Below are positions 43,595 through 53,063 of a stretch of 64,000 nt of DNA, piece after piece. Both the position numbers and the translations under genes were made by a program. The notes under the pieces are model-generated. The model was given only the letters and a program-made list of their open reading frames with translations. It had not been told where the DNA came from and did no database searches. Origin of the DNA: an uncultured Lachnospiraceae bacterium (GTDB lineage: Bacteria; Bacillota; Clostridia; Lachnospirales; Lachnospiraceae); NCBI GenBank assembly GCA_934317005.1, contig CAKREB010000011.1, forward strand, positions 50,768-114,767, given 5' to 3'. Every line of letters begins with the position of its first letter. Within the stretch, counting starts at the first letter, position 1.

Positions 43595-45283
43595 ATGAAA
43601 AAGTTGATTAGTATTGGAAAGCAAAACTTTTCTTCATTAAGGGAAAAAGACTATTTTTTTATTGATAAAACATATTTTATAAAAGCATGGTGGGAAAAGG
43701 GAGATGACATTACCTTGATCACGCGTCCCCGCCGTTTTGGTAAGACCTTGAATATGAGTATGCTGGAATGTTTCTTTTCTAATAAATATGCGAACCGTGC
43801 AGATCTGTTTGAGGGACTTTCTATTTGGCAAGAAGAAAAGTATCGGAATCTGCAGGGAACATATCCGTTGATCTTTTTGAGTTTTGCCGCTGTGAAAGCG
43901 GGAAATCTGAAGGATGCTAAGGCACAGATTAAGCAGGAGATTGCAAGACTGTATCAGGAAAACAGACAGTTTATGAAAGCAGATATGTTTAGCAAAAATG
44001 AGCGTGACCTATATGACAGTACAACAGTAAATATGGATGATGTAACAGCACAGGATTCCCTGCGAAATCTGTCTGCATGGATGGAGCGTTATTATGGAAA
44101 GAAAGTTATTATTCTTCTGGATGAATATGATACTCCGATGCAGGAAGCATATGTGCAGGGATACTGGGATGAGTTTACAGCTTTTGTGAGAAGTCTGTTC
44201 AATGCGACTTTTAAGACGAATCCTTATCTGGAACGTGCTATCATGACAGGAATTACGAGGGTATCTAAGGAAAGTATCTTTTCGGATCTGAATAATCTGC
44301 AGGTGGTTACAACAACGTCAGATTTATATACGGACTGCTTTGGGTTCACAGAGCCGGAAGTGTTTCAGGCATTGAATGAGTTTGGGATGGGAGAGAAAAA
44401 AGATGAGATAAAAAAATGGTATGACGGGTTTACCTTTGGAGAGCAGAGAGACATTTATAATCCGTGGTCGATTACAAATTATTTAGATAAAGGAAAAATA
44501 TATCCTTACTGGGCATCTACCAGTTCCAATGGGCTTGTCAGTCGGCTCATTAGAACGGCATCTGCAGATGTAAAGGAGAAGATGGAGGATCTGTTGCGGG
44601 GACAGGGGATTGTTGTGAATTTTGATGAGCAGATTGTATATAACCAGCTGGATTATGATGAAAATGCAATTTGGAGCCTGTTGCTTGCCAGTGGGTATCT
44701 AAAGGTACAAAATATAGATTATCGTGGGATTATTCTGGAACCATGGTACACTTTGGATATCACAAATATCGAGACGCTGAGTATGTTTATGAAGATGTTT
44801 CAGGGCTGGTTTCAAAAGCAGGATGCAAATTACGGTTGCTTTATCAAAGCGTTGGTGGAAGGTGATCTGGAAGCTATGAATTACTACATGAACAAAGTTG
44901 CGCTTGCCACATTTAGCTATTTTGATGTAGGAAGTGCACATGGAGATGATACAGAGCCAGAGCGTTTTTATCATGGATTTGTTCTTGGACTGATTGCAGA
45001 GCGTGCCGGTGCTTATGAAGTACGTTCGAACCGGGAAAGTGGATTTGGGCGGTATGACATTATGATGATTCCAGAGGATTATCATAAATATCCGGCTGTG
45101 ATTATTGAATTTAAGGTGTGTAGCCGCATGAAAAAGGAAACTTTAGAGGAAGCAGTACAATCTGCTTTAGATCAGATATCCGAGAAGAATTATGATGCAG
45201 AACTGTTAGCACAGGGAATCCCAGCGGAAAGAATTCGTCATTATGGCTTTGCATTTGAAGGAAAAAAGGTTTTGATCGGATAG
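43595..45283 (+). CDS. AAA-ATPase-like / PD-(D/E)XK nuclease (DUF1703) protein
   Basis: A 562-residue protein of a family very common in gut Firmicutes and Bacteroidetes. The N-terminal AAA-ATPase_like domain has DKTYFIKAWWEKG, Walker A RPRRFGKTLNMS near residue 46 and Walker B VIILLDEYDTPM near 170. The C-terminal DUF1703 nuclease-like domain has GFGRYDIMMIP and AVIIEFKV, the Asp and ExK of a PD-(D/E)XK fold. No experimental role is firmly known to me; defence or mobile-element functions have been proposed. Confidence 0.9.
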   Translation: MKKLISIGKQNFSSLREKDYFFIDKTYFIKAWWEKGDDITLITRPRRFGKTLNMSMLECFFSNKYANRADLFEGLSIWQEEKYRNLQGTYPLIFLSFAAVKAGNLKDAKAQIKQEIARLYQENRQFMKADMFSKNERDLYDSTTVNMDDVTAQDSLRNLSAWMERYYGKKVIILLDEYDTPMQEAYVQGYWDEFTAFVRSLFNATFKTNPYLERAIMTGITRVSKESIFSDLNNLQVVTTTSDLYTDCFGFTEPEVFQALNEFGMGEKKDEIKKWYDGFTFGEQRDIYNPWSITNYLDKGKIYPYWASTSSNGLVSRLIRTASADVKEKMEDLLRGQGIVVNFDEQIVYNQLDYDENAIWSLLLASGYLKVQNIDYRGIILEPWYTLDITNIETLSMFMKMFQGWFQKQDANYGCFIKALVEGDLEAMNYYMNKVALATFSYFDVGSAHGDDTEPERFYHGFVLGLIAERAGAYEVRSNRESGFGRYDIMMIPEDYHKYPAVIIEFKVCSRMKKETLEEAVQSALDQISEKNYDAELLAQGIPAERIRHYGFAFEGKKVLIG

Positions 45284-45607
45284 AACGTTCAGATGTATTT
45301 CTGAATTTTAAAAAAGCAATGGATGTGAAGGATTAGATGAGATTTCACAGATAATGTAGAGTTTCATAGTAAGCACCTAATCTGCCTGCGGATTGCGCCC
45401 CTCACAAATCCATGCAATAATCGGAGTATCTAAAATTAAAAACGATCACTCCAACAATCGCGAAGTGTCTCATTCTTTGTTGTGTTGTTAGCCTGCCATA
45501 TTTTTATGTTTATTGGATTATGAACTTAATTTTTGAATATTAAGAAATTCCAAAACTCAGTAAAGGCTTATTTTTAAAATATCGTGAGTGATTTCTAAAA
45601 GATTGTA
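45284..45607. other. Intergenic region, no recognisable feature
   Basis: Between the AAA-ATPase gene and the end of the second Rpn gene. I see a short imperfect inverted pair (CGGAGTATC and GATCACTCC near 45420-45456) but no terminator with a T run, no frame with a ribosome site and no copy of the repeats listed elsewhere. Confidence 0.4.
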
Positions 45608-46717
45608 TTAAGCATTCTCGCTGATAATCTGCTGGATCTTCTCAACACTGCACTTTGCAATCTGGGCAATCTGCTCCAAAGCAAGACCAGCCTGCTTCAT
45701 GTTTAAAATCATGTGTGCTTCGCCGATCTGAATACCGCGAGCTTCGCCGATTTTGACGCCACGTTCTTCACCCTCCCGAATTCCGGATTCCCAAATGCCT
45801 TCGCTTAGATTACACATAGTTCCGACAACCTCCTTTACATCATCTTCTGCTTTGATATCGTATTCCATTTCTAAAATGTCCAGTTTTTCTGTTACTGATA
45901 GTTTCTTTGATAAGATTGTACCGAGCAGGCGGTGCAGTTCATACTCTTCGCTTTGCTCAGGCAGATCGTTTGAAAGTCCGATCAATATGATGTTGATCAG
46001 ATTTTTGTCATAATTCCAGTCGTAGTTTCCAAGCAGCTTTTTGTCGGTAAGATAGAAATGATCCATGCTGTTTTCAGCCATATTCATGCAGATCCAAATA
46101 GAGTATACCTGCTTGATCGAATCATAATCACTATGGAAGAAGTCCCTACCCTTCTGGGAAGACACCATCCTGCTGCTATAGAAAACTCCCCGGTTGAATA
46201 TATGGTACGTCTTAGGAAGCTCCTGCTGTGCTTCAAGATTGACGATAATCTGTGCGATACCATCTTTCATGCGTACATAAAATATGATGTCAAAACGGGT
46301 AACACCTTCGTTTACAACAGAATCTTCCGTATTAAGTCCGACAATCCTGCTGTCATTATCATATATAGTATCGTCAGTTTTTGGCGTATTCGATACCGAT
46401 TTATGGATGCTTTTCGAATTATATGTAGTATCGTCAGTTTTTTGTATGTTCGATACCGATTTGTGGTTGGTTTCTGAACTCTGTTTCATAATCTGGTTTG
46501 TCAGTCCAACATCAACAGGTACGCGGGAGATGTAAGGCTCTCCTTCGATATAAGGGACGATATCTTTTGGATTCATTCCCTTAAACTCATCCACAGTTTT
46601 TTCTAAAATGTGTGCCAGAAAAATCTTTCGAGAAAGAAGCCACTTTGCGTATTCATCATACTGTGCTTTCTGATTCGTGATCTTTATAGCCTGGATCGTA
46701 TCTTTTGACAAATGCAT
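45608..46717 (-). CDS. Rpn-family PD-(D/E)XK nuclease / putative transposase, copy 2
   Basis: A 369-residue paralogue of the 21280 gene, sharing DTIQAIKITNQKAQYDEYAKW, YIEGEPYISRVPVDVGLTNQ and the nuclease core FDIIFYVRMKDGIAQIIVNLEAQQ. It is about 40 residues longer because of an in-frame 60-bp tandem duplication near residues 83-122 (two copies of a HKSVSN...KTDDT unit). The C-terminus has the same IGEARGIQIGEA repeat and AGLALEQIAQIAKCS helix. The promoter-proximal bases also resemble those of copy 1. Confidence 0.88.
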   Translation of the reverse strand: MHLSKDTIQAIKITNQKAQYDEYAKWLLSRKIFLAHILEKTVDEFKGMNPKDIVPYIEGEPYISRVPVDVGLTNQIMKQSSETNHKSVSNIQKTDDTTYNSKSIHKSVSNTPKTDDTIYDNDSRIVGLNTEDSVVNEGVTRFDIIFYVRMKDGIAQIIVNLEAQQELPKTYHIFNRGVFYSSRMVSSQKGRDFFHSDYDSIKQVYSIWICMNMAENSMDHFYLTDKKLLGNYDWNYDKNLINIILIGLSNDLPEQSEEYELHRLLGTILSKKLSVTEKLDILEMEYDIKAEDDVKEVVGTMCNLSEGIWESGIREGEERGVKIGEARGIQIGEAHMILNMKQAGLALEQIAQIAKCSVEKIQQIISENA

Positions 46718-46927
46718 TCCTCCTTTATTATAGCGGTGTTGGCTGTCTGTAACAACCGTTTTGTGAATTTTTAAGATAGTTTTTTAGAATTTTGAGTTTC
46801 GAGATATATCAGTGTAGGAGAGGCAATGTAATGGAATGAATTGCATCTGTCCTCAAGGCATCTGTGAGTTGATTTTGCTGTACTGGCAAAAAGAAGTTTT
46901 ATAAAACGTTTGTATGGAAAAGGTAAT

Positions 46928-46979
46928 ATGTAACTTTATGATAACATATGATTAAAAGAACACAATATACATATGTTAC
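46928..46979. repeat. Covarying inverted repeat element, copy 2
   Basis: TGTAAC (46928-46933) and GTTACA (46974-46979) flank 40 bases similar to copy 1 at 22935. It lies about 210 bases upstream of Rpn copy 2. The rest of 46718-47030 shows nothing else apart from the Rpn promoter region (minus-strand TATAATA directly before its ribosome site). Confidence 0.55.
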
Positions 46980-47033
46980 AAAAAATAGCAGTTCGAATGT
47001 ACAAAATGACTAATGTGTTAACCAGATGATGAA

Positions 47034-47288
47034 AAAATATCTTTCGAGGCATACAACGAGAGCACCTGCCTGATTGAAGCAATAGAACGATTCAGAGAGC
47101 GTACCGGTTATTATCCGGAACGAGTTCTGGCAGATCAGATATACCGGACCAGGGAAAACAGGAGCTATTGCAAGGAACATGGAATCCGGTTATCAGGTCT
47201 AAAGCTTGGCAGACCAAGGGCTACAGCAAAGAATGTCTGTAAGAAACATTTTACGGACATGGGAAAAGCCTGCATAAGCAGAAATTAG
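47034..47288 (+). pseudogene. Transposase remnant (IS5/IS1182-like DDE type)
   Basis: An open frame without a start reads SFEAYNESTCLIEAIERF, then YYPERVLADQIYRTRENRSY and GIRLSGLKLGRPRA, then stops at TAG 47286-47288. The YPERVLAD and NRSYCKEHGIR blocks are typical of the catalytic core of IS5/IS1182-type transposases. Only about 84 residues remain, lacking the N-terminal and final catalytic parts. It abuts the end of the minus-strand araC gene, so the insertion has been mostly eroded. Confidence 0.75.
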
Positions 47289-48127
47289 GTTATGGTATTC
47301 GTAGTGACTTTCTGACGCAATTTACTTGGCGTCATGCCAAACTGTTCTTTGAACATTCGGCTAAAGACCTTGTAATTGGTGAATCCGTTTCTTTCCAAAA
47401 TGACAGTAATAGAATCATCAGTTGCAAGGAGTTCTTCATGAATATGATTGATCCTTACGAGATTGACGTATTCTAAAAAAGTTACACCCATGCATTTTTT
47501 GAAAATACGGCAGAAATATTCCGTGCTAAGAGATGCCATATGCGCTGCCTTAGTAAGAGTGATAGGTTCCTGATAGGAGGTTGTAACATATTGTAAAACA
47601 TCTTTGATATGTTCTATCTGTTTAGAGGCCTTTTCTGTATGTGCTTTTTTATGAGAATAATTTGTATATAAGAGATAGAAAAACTCTTCCAGTCGTGCCA
47701 TCAGCAAAAATTCATATCCGATGTTTTTTTGGTGACAAATATGGGAAACGGACTGTAAGAGTTTTTTCATTTGCTGATATATCTGTGTGTTTTTTTCGTT
47801 ATTATAGCATTCCTGAAACACAATGTCTGCGTAGTCCGGAATATAGGATTCCATATAAGAATAGGGAACCTGAATAAGAAGGGCTTTTATCATTCCATCG
47901 CTTCTTGTGTCATGAATTTTATTGGAATTGATCACAAAAAACTCGTTTGTGCGCAGCAAATGCTTTTGGTCATTGCAGGTAATCTGCAGATTTCCGTCTA
48001 CAGCATAGATGATTTCTAAGTGTTCGTGCCAGTGGCTTGGCGACATTTGCCGGTATGTTTCATATTGATCACAATAGATTGGAAGATGAGGGGTGATTCT
48101 GACGTTTTCGTGTGTATATTGCTGCAT
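47285..48127 (-). CDS. AraC-family transcriptional regulator, divergent to GH3
   Basis: A 280-residue regulator: an N-terminal cupin (SPSHWHEHLEIIYAVDGNLQITCNDQKHLL) and a C-terminal HTH pair (LTKAAHMASLSTEYFCRIFKKCMG and the ending GFTNYKVFSRMFKEQFGMTPSKLRQ). ATG 48127 follows AAGGAGAATATGT; upstream in-frame codons to 48250 lack a site. It is transcribed away from the GH3 gene at 48415 across a 287-bp intergenic region, and likely controls it. Confidence 0.9.
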   Translation of the reverse strand: MQQYTHENVRITPHLPIYCDQYETYRQMSPSHWHEHLEIIYAVDGNLQITCNDQKHLLRTNEFFVINSNKIHDTRSDGMIKALLIQVPYSYMESYIPDYADIVFQECYNNEKNTQIYQQMKKLLQSVSHICHQKNIGYEFLLMARLEEFFYLLYTNYSHKKAHTEKASKQIEHIKDVLQYVTTSYQEPITLTKAAHMASLSTEYFCRIFKKCMGVTFLEYVNLVRINHIHEELLATDDSITVILERNGFTNYKVFSRMFKEQFGMTPSKLRQKVTTNTIT

Positions 48128-48358
48128 ACATATTCTCCTTTTTGGTTTTGCGAAAGTAACGGGACAAACACGGTATGCCTGCACCGATGATCGTACTTGT
48201 TGGATGTAACGGATTAAGAATAGCATAATCGGATTTTGCAAAAAAATCAATATCGACCTAATATAAAGTCATGATTGAAATTGCATGGACTGTTGAAATA
48301 TTATAATATCCAGTATAAGAGCAGACAGGATAATAAAAATGATAGGATTTGTGTCCGG

Positions 48359-48407
48359 GCGCACTTGGCACAAACCCGTTACATGCAAAAATGTGCGCAG
48401 AAATGAG
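48359..48407 (+). promoter_or_regulatory. Shared GCGCAC...GTGCGCA leader motif, copy 3 (GH3)
   Basis: GCGCAC (48359-48364) can pair with GTGCGC (48393-48398) across 28 bases, followed by AGAAATGAGGATGATT and the ATG at 48415. The right half is identical to copies 1 and 2. A TATAAT at 48302-48307 may be the promoter -10, but its -35 spacing is poor. Confidence 0.6.
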
Positions 48408-48414
48408 GATGATT

Positions 48415-50838
48415 ATGACAAAGTGGTCGAGAATGAAATTTGCACCAAATCTTCCGTTAGGAGAAAACGGAGAACGTGTGACAGGCTGTAAAGAGCATAT
48501 TGAGTTATCAAAAAATGCCGCAAAAGAGGGAATGGTTCTGTTAAAAAATGAAAATAATGTTTTACCACTCAAAAGGGGAACGAAAGTTGCTCTTTTTGGA
48601 AAAGGAACCTTTGATTATGTAAAAGGCGGTGGCGGAAGCGGAGATGTAACGGTAGAGTATGCACGTAATCTGTATGATGGCCTGAAGTTAAAAAAAGATA
48701 AGATCAGCATATTTGAAGAACTCTGTGATTATTATAGGGAAGATGTCGAAAGACAATATGCAGAGGGAAACGTTCCGGGAATGACGATTGAACCGGATGT
48801 TCCAAAAGAGTTACTACAGAAAGCAAAAATGTTTACGGATACGGCAATTATTTCTATCTGCCGCTTCTCAGGTGAGGGATGGGATCGAAAAAGCATCATT
48901 GATCCTGACTATGTGGCATTATGGGACGATGAGAGAAAGATGTTAGAGGCCTCTGTAAAGATTTTTAAGGATGGTGATTTCTGCCTGTCAGAAAAAGAGC
49001 GGGCAATGGTTGATACGGTGAAGGAAAACTTTGCAAAGGTTATTGTTGTTTTAAATGTTGGTGGTATGTTTGATACATCGTGGTTTGTAGAGGATGAAAA
49101 GATCCAGTCAGCACTTTTAGCTTTGCAGGGTGGTATGGAAGGTGGACTGGCTGCTACTGAGCTTCTTTTAGGAGAGGGAAATCCTTCCGGAAAGCTGACG
49201 GATACTTTTGCAAAATCGCTGGATGATTATCCGTCTACAGAGAACTTTCATGAATCCAGAGATTACGTGGATTATACGGATGACATTTATGTGGGATATC
49301 GGTACTTTGAAACTATTCCACAGGCATCAGAAAAGGTAAACTACCCATTTGGTTATGGTCTGTCTTATACGACCTTTGACGTAGAACAGATTGCTGCAAC
49401 AGAAGAAAAGGGACAGATGACATTAAAAGTTCAGGTTACCAATACCGGTAACTGCGCCGGTAAAGAGGTAGTTCAGGTCTATGTATCAAAACCGCAGGGA
49501 AAGCTTGGAAAGGCAGCAAGAGAACTGGTGGCATTTTGTAAGACCAGAGAGCTTCTTTCGGGAGAAGCACAGACTATGAATCTTCATTGGAATATTTCTG
49601 ATCTGGCATCGTATGATGATCTTGGAATAATTCAAAAGTCAGCATATATTCTGGAAAAAGGAGTATATGAGTTTTATGTAGGAACGAGCGTTCGTGATGT
49701 GACAAGAGTGGAAAAGACATATGAGCTTAGTAAAGATGTTATCGTGGAACAGCTAAGCGCCAGACTGGTTCCAACAAGTCTGGCAAAAAGAATGCTTGCA
49801 GACGGAAGCTTTGAAGCGCTTCCTCAGCTTCCACCGCATGATACGGATTTCTCGGAGGTTGGTCATTTTGATAACAACTTAAAGGAAGGTGTTGCACCAC
49901 AGGTAAGAGGCGTGGAACGCTATCAGTTTTGTACCGGCATGAAGCGAAATGGAACATATGATCTGATTGATGTTTTTGACGGAAAGGTTACAATGGATGA
50001 GTTTGTCAAACAGCTTACGATCGATGATCTGATCCATTTGCTTGGGGGACAGCCCAATACAGGTGTGGCAAATACATTCGGACTGGGAAATCTTCCGGAA
50101 TACGGTGTGCCGTCTGTTATGACTGCAGACGGTCCTGCGGGAGTTCGTATTAATGAAGAAGTAGGAATCTATACCACAGCCTTTCCATGCTCTACACTGT
50201 TAGCGTGTACTTGGAATGCCGAGCTTGTAGAGCAGGTAGGACGTGCCGGAGGAGAGGAGTTAAAGGAGAATAATCTCGGTATCTGGCTGACTCCTGCAAT
50301 TAACATACACAGAAGTCCACTTTGTGGAAGAAACTTTGAATATTATTCGGAAGATCCGTTTCTTACGGGAGTTTTAGCAGGTGCAATGGTTCGCGGAATT
50401 CAGTCCAATCATGTGGGAGCTGCGTTAAAGCATTTTGCCTTAAACAATAAGGAAAGTAACCGTAAAAACAGTGATTCCAGAGTGTCAGAAAGAGCTGCCA
50501 GAGAGATTTATCTGAAAGCCTTTGAAATGATTGTAAAAGAGGAAAAGCCGTGGGTAGTGATGACATCCTACAATATGATTAACGGTATCCGGGCATCAGA
50601 GTGTAAGGAACTCTTGGATGGTATCCTTCGGGAAGAGTGGGGATATGAAGGCATGGTTACAACAGACTGGTGGACGTGTGGAGAACATTATAAGGAAGCA
50701 AAGGCAGGAAATGATCTGAAGATGGGAACCGGATATCCGGAGCGTGTGAAGCTGGCATATGATAAGGGTGTGATTACACGGGAAGAGATCGAAAGCTGTG
50801 TGAAGCGTATTCTTAGTTTAATATTAAAAATAGACTGA
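48415..50838 (+). CDS. Glycoside hydrolase family 3 beta-glucosidase with permuted domain order
   Basis: An 807-residue enzyme. The usual C-terminal GH3 sandwich comes first (ELSKNAAKEGMVLLKNENNVLPL, residues about 20-330), then a fibronectin-III-like domain (TNTGNCAGKEVVQVYVSKP), and last the catalytic barrel (GVPSVMTADGPAGVR; AALKHFALNNKESNR; nucleophile Asp in GMVTTDWW near residue 750). This circular order is known from some Ruminococcus and Butyrivibrio beta-glucosidases. No signal peptide, so it is cytoplasmic and cleaves imported oligosaccharides. I chose ATG 48415, placed by GAGGAT; the TTG at 48349 would translate the leader motif. Confidence 0.92.
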   Translation: MTKWSRMKFAPNLPLGENGERVTGCKEHIELSKNAAKEGMVLLKNENNVLPLKRGTKVALFGKGTFDYVKGGGGSGDVTVEYARNLYDGLKLKKDKISIFEELCDYYREDVERQYAEGNVPGMTIEPDVPKELLQKAKMFTDTAIISICRFSGEGWDRKSIIDPDYVALWDDERKMLEASVKIFKDGDFCLSEKERAMVDTVKENFAKVIVVLNVGGMFDTSWFVEDEKIQSALLALQGGMEGGLAATELLLGEGNPSGKLTDTFAKSLDDYPSTENFHESRDYVDYTDDIYVGYRYFETIPQASEKVNYPFGYGLSYTTFDVEQIAATEEKGQMTLKVQVTNTGNCAGKEVVQVYVSKPQGKLGKAARELVAFCKTRELLSGEAQTMNLHWNISDLASYDDLGIIQKSAYILEKGVYEFYVGTSVRDVTRVEKTYELSKDVIVEQLSARLVPTSLAKRMLADGSFEALPQLPPHDTDFSEVGHFDNNLKEGVAPQVRGVERYQFCTGMKRNGTYDLIDVFDGKVTMDEFVKQLTIDDLIHLLGGQPNTGVANTFGLGNLPEYGVPSVMTADGPAGVRINEEVGIYTTAFPCSTLLACTWNAELVEQVGRAGGEELKENNLGIWLTPAINIHRSPLCGRNFEYYSEDPFLTGVLAGAMVRGIQSNHVGAALKHFALNNKESNRKNSDSRVSERAAREIYLKAFEMIVKEEKPWVVMTSYNMINGIRASECKELLDGILREEWGYEGMVTTDWWTCGEHYKEAKAGNDLKMGTGYPERVKLAYDKGVITREEIESCVKRILSLILKID

Positions 50839-50961
50839 CAGATATAGGTTATGCTGGTGCATTGAAAATGAGGAGATATCAATATTTTGGATTGTCAGGA
50901 TAGAAAGGACTTGTTATAATGATTGCTGTTAAGTGAGAATACAAGTCTGGAGGTAAGAGAG

Positions 50962-52113
50962 ATGTCATACGATTTTGATACTGTGATCGATCGAAGAAAT
51001 ACAGATTCTTTAAAGTGGAACGTGGCAGAAAATGAACTTCCGATGTGGGTGGCTGATATGGATTTTCAAACGGCACCGGAAATCATAGAAGCAATTAGAA
51101 AAAAAGTGGATTTCGGGGTATATGGCTATTCCATCGTTCCTGATGCGTGGTATGATGCCTATATTGGCTGGTGGAAGAAGCGTCATGGTTTTACAATGCA
51201 AAAAGACTGGCTGGTTTTTTGTACAGGTGTTATTCCTGCACTTTCAAGCATTGTCCGCAAAATTACAACACCGGCGGAGAAAGTATTGATACAGACACCG
51301 GTGTACAATATGTTCTTTAATTCGACGTTAAATAATGGCCGTCAGATTTTAGAAAGCCCGCTGGTTCGCAAAGAAACAGAGTATCAGATTGATTTTGAAA
51401 ATCTGGAAAAGAAGCTTGCAGATCCACAGACTACCTTAATGATTCTGTGCAATCCGCATAATCCGGTGGGGAAAATATGGGACAGAGAAACTTTGGAAAA
51501 AATCGGAGAACTTTGCTGGAAGCATCATGTGGTTGTTGTTTCTGATGAGATTCATTGTGATCTGACAGATCCTGGAAAAGAATATATTCCATTTGCTTCG
51601 GTATCGGAACATTGCCGTGATAACAGCATTACCTGTATTGCACCGACAAAGGCATTTAACATGGCGGGATTACAGACAGCGGCGGTATCGGTTCCAAATA
51701 AAGTACTGCGTCATAAAATCTGGCGGGGGCTAAATACAGATGAAGTAGCGGAGGGAAACGTTTTTGCTGTCGAGGCAGCAATAGCAGCTTTTACAAAAGG
51801 AGAGAAGTGGCTGGATGAATTAAGACAGTATCTTTTTGAAAACAAGCGTTATGTAGCAGAGTTTATAAAAAAGGAGCTTCCAGATCTGGAACTAATCCCT
51901 TCAGAGGCAACGTATCTGCTGTGGATTTCCTGCGAAAAGCTTACAAACCATTCTGATCATTTTGCAAGGATGATTCGTAAAAAGACAGGCTTATATCTTT
52001 CGGCAGGTAGTCAGTATTCCGGAGACGGGGATACCTTTTTGCGTATGAATATTGCTTGTCCGCGAAGTGTATTGCAGGACGGATTACAGCGTTTGAAGGA
52101 GGCACTGGCATAG
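50962..52113 (+). CDS. patB: MalY/PatB-type aminotransferase, probable cystathionine beta-lyase
   Basis: A 383-residue PLP enzyme of fold type I. The N-terminus MSYDFDTVIDRRNTDSLKWN and LPMWVADMDFQTAPEI are hallmarks of MalY/PatB. PHNPVGKIWDRETLEKIG, VVVSDEIHCDL and the PLP lysine in APTKAFNMAGLQ are present. It probably cleaves cystathionine or similar C-S bonds in methionine/cysteine metabolism. ATG 50962 follows GGAGGTAAGAG. It ends at a terminator within the tail of the convergent araC gene. Confidence 0.9.
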   Translation: MSYDFDTVIDRRNTDSLKWNVAENELPMWVADMDFQTAPEIIEAIRKKVDFGVYGYSIVPDAWYDAYIGWWKKRHGFTMQKDWLVFCTGVIPALSSIVRKITTPAEKVLIQTPVYNMFFNSTLNNGRQILESPLVRKETEYQIDFENLEKKLADPQTTLMILCNPHNPVGKIWDRETLEKIGELCWKHHVVVVSDEIHCDLTDPGKEYIPFASVSEHCRDNSITCIAPTKAFNMAGLQTAAVSVPNKVLRHKIWRGLNTDEVAEGNVFAVEAAIAAFTKGEKWLDELRQYLFENKRYVAEFIKKELPDLELIPSEATYLLWISCEKLTNHSDHFARMIRKKTGLYLSAGSQYSGDGDTFLRMNIACPRSVLQDGLQRLKEALA

Positions 52114-52159
52114 TTAGCAGTTCTTTTGATGGACAGAAAAATGTAATATACAGATATGC

Positions 52160-52187
52160 AGGGGCGCTGGTGTCAGTGCCCCTTTTG
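52160..52187 (+). terminator. Terminator after patB
   Basis: GGGGC-CTG with CAG-GCCCC (about 52161-52182, one mismatch each side) is followed by TTTT. It overlaps the 3' end of the minus-strand araC gene. Confidence 0.7.
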
Positions 52188-53063
52188 GTATTCACTTGGT
52201 GTTATGTGCTCATGCTTTTTGAATACCTTACTAAAATAAAAGCTGTTACAAAAACCGATGGATGCAGCGATTTCTGTGATGGTAAATTGTCTGCTTTCTA
52301 AAAGCTGTTTACCTTTTTCGATTCGATATTTCTCTAAAAAAGCAAAAATGGTATGTCCGGTAGTTTCTTTAAATCGCCGGTTCATATAGTCAAAGTTATG
52401 ATGGAAGGTTTCTTCCAGCTTCTGACTGGTGATTTTTTGAGAATAGTGTTCCTTTAGATATGTAATGACAGGCAGAATAGAAAAAAGTCTGACAGAACTT
52501 TGTGGCAAAAGCTGATAGACTTCTGCACGGGACAGTCGTAGCAATAAGAGATAAAAAAGGCAATCATTCATAGTATGCTGATGGGGAGCAGTCGGAACGG
52601 TATGAACCAGACTACGAGCCTGTTCAAGTGTTTCCCAAAAGATACTTTGTGCCGGATGCAGATATTTAGGGATAAGAAAACAGTCGCAGGTATTTTCCTG
52701 TTCCCATTCGACAGAAAATTTTTCCTGAAACTCTATTTTTTTGCTTTGATATTCATCAAAGGTAAGTAGCAACTCTTCAAGCTTGTCCCAATGAAAATGG
52801 AGATAGAGGTAATGAACATGATCATTTACAGGAAGTCCAAAATGACACTTGTGTGGAGATAGAATTAAAATATCTCCTTTGGTAAGGTGATATTGCTTCT
52901 GTTCTTCCTGAATACACATAGAGCCATCCGTAATGATATATAAGATCCATTCGTTTGAAGTTCTCTTGAAGTGTTTGTTAGGAGAGGGGATATTTACTTC
53001 TCCGCAGAGGGAAAGGTGGGGCAGCTTTTCCATGGGAGTATATAAGTAATGTTGTGGGTTCAT
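52173..53063 (-). CDS. AraC-family transcriptional regulator, divergent to the esterase
   Basis: A 296-residue AraC regulator. The cupin half has LYIITDGSMCIQEEQKQYHLTKGDILILSPHKCHFG, and the C-terminal HTH pair ends ITEIAASIGFCNSFYFSKVFKKHEHITPSEYQ. AAAGGATTTCCT precedes the ATG. It is divergent from the secreted esterase at 53196 with a 132-bp shared upstream region, which suggests control of that gene by a plant-polymer signal. Confidence 0.9.
   Translation of the reverse strand: MNPQHYLYTPMEKLPHLSLCGEVNIPSPNKHFKRTSNEWILYIITDGSMCIQEEQKQYHLTKGDILILSPHKCHFGLPVNDHVHYLYLHFHWDKLEELLLTFDEYQSKKIEFQEKFSVEWEQENTCDCFLIPKYLHPAQSIFWETLEQARSLVHTVPTAPHQHTMNDCLFYLLLLRLSRAEVYQLLPQSSVRLFSILPVITYLKEHYSQKITSQKLEETFHHNFDYMNRRFKETTGHTIFAFLEKYRIEKGKQLLESRQFTITEIAASIGFCNSFYFSKVFKKHEHITPSEYQKGH

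Noticed and set aside
48349..48414. TTG at 48349 as start of the GH3 gene
   Set aside because: It would translate the shared leader motif, has no ribosome site, and the added residues do not look like protein family sequence.
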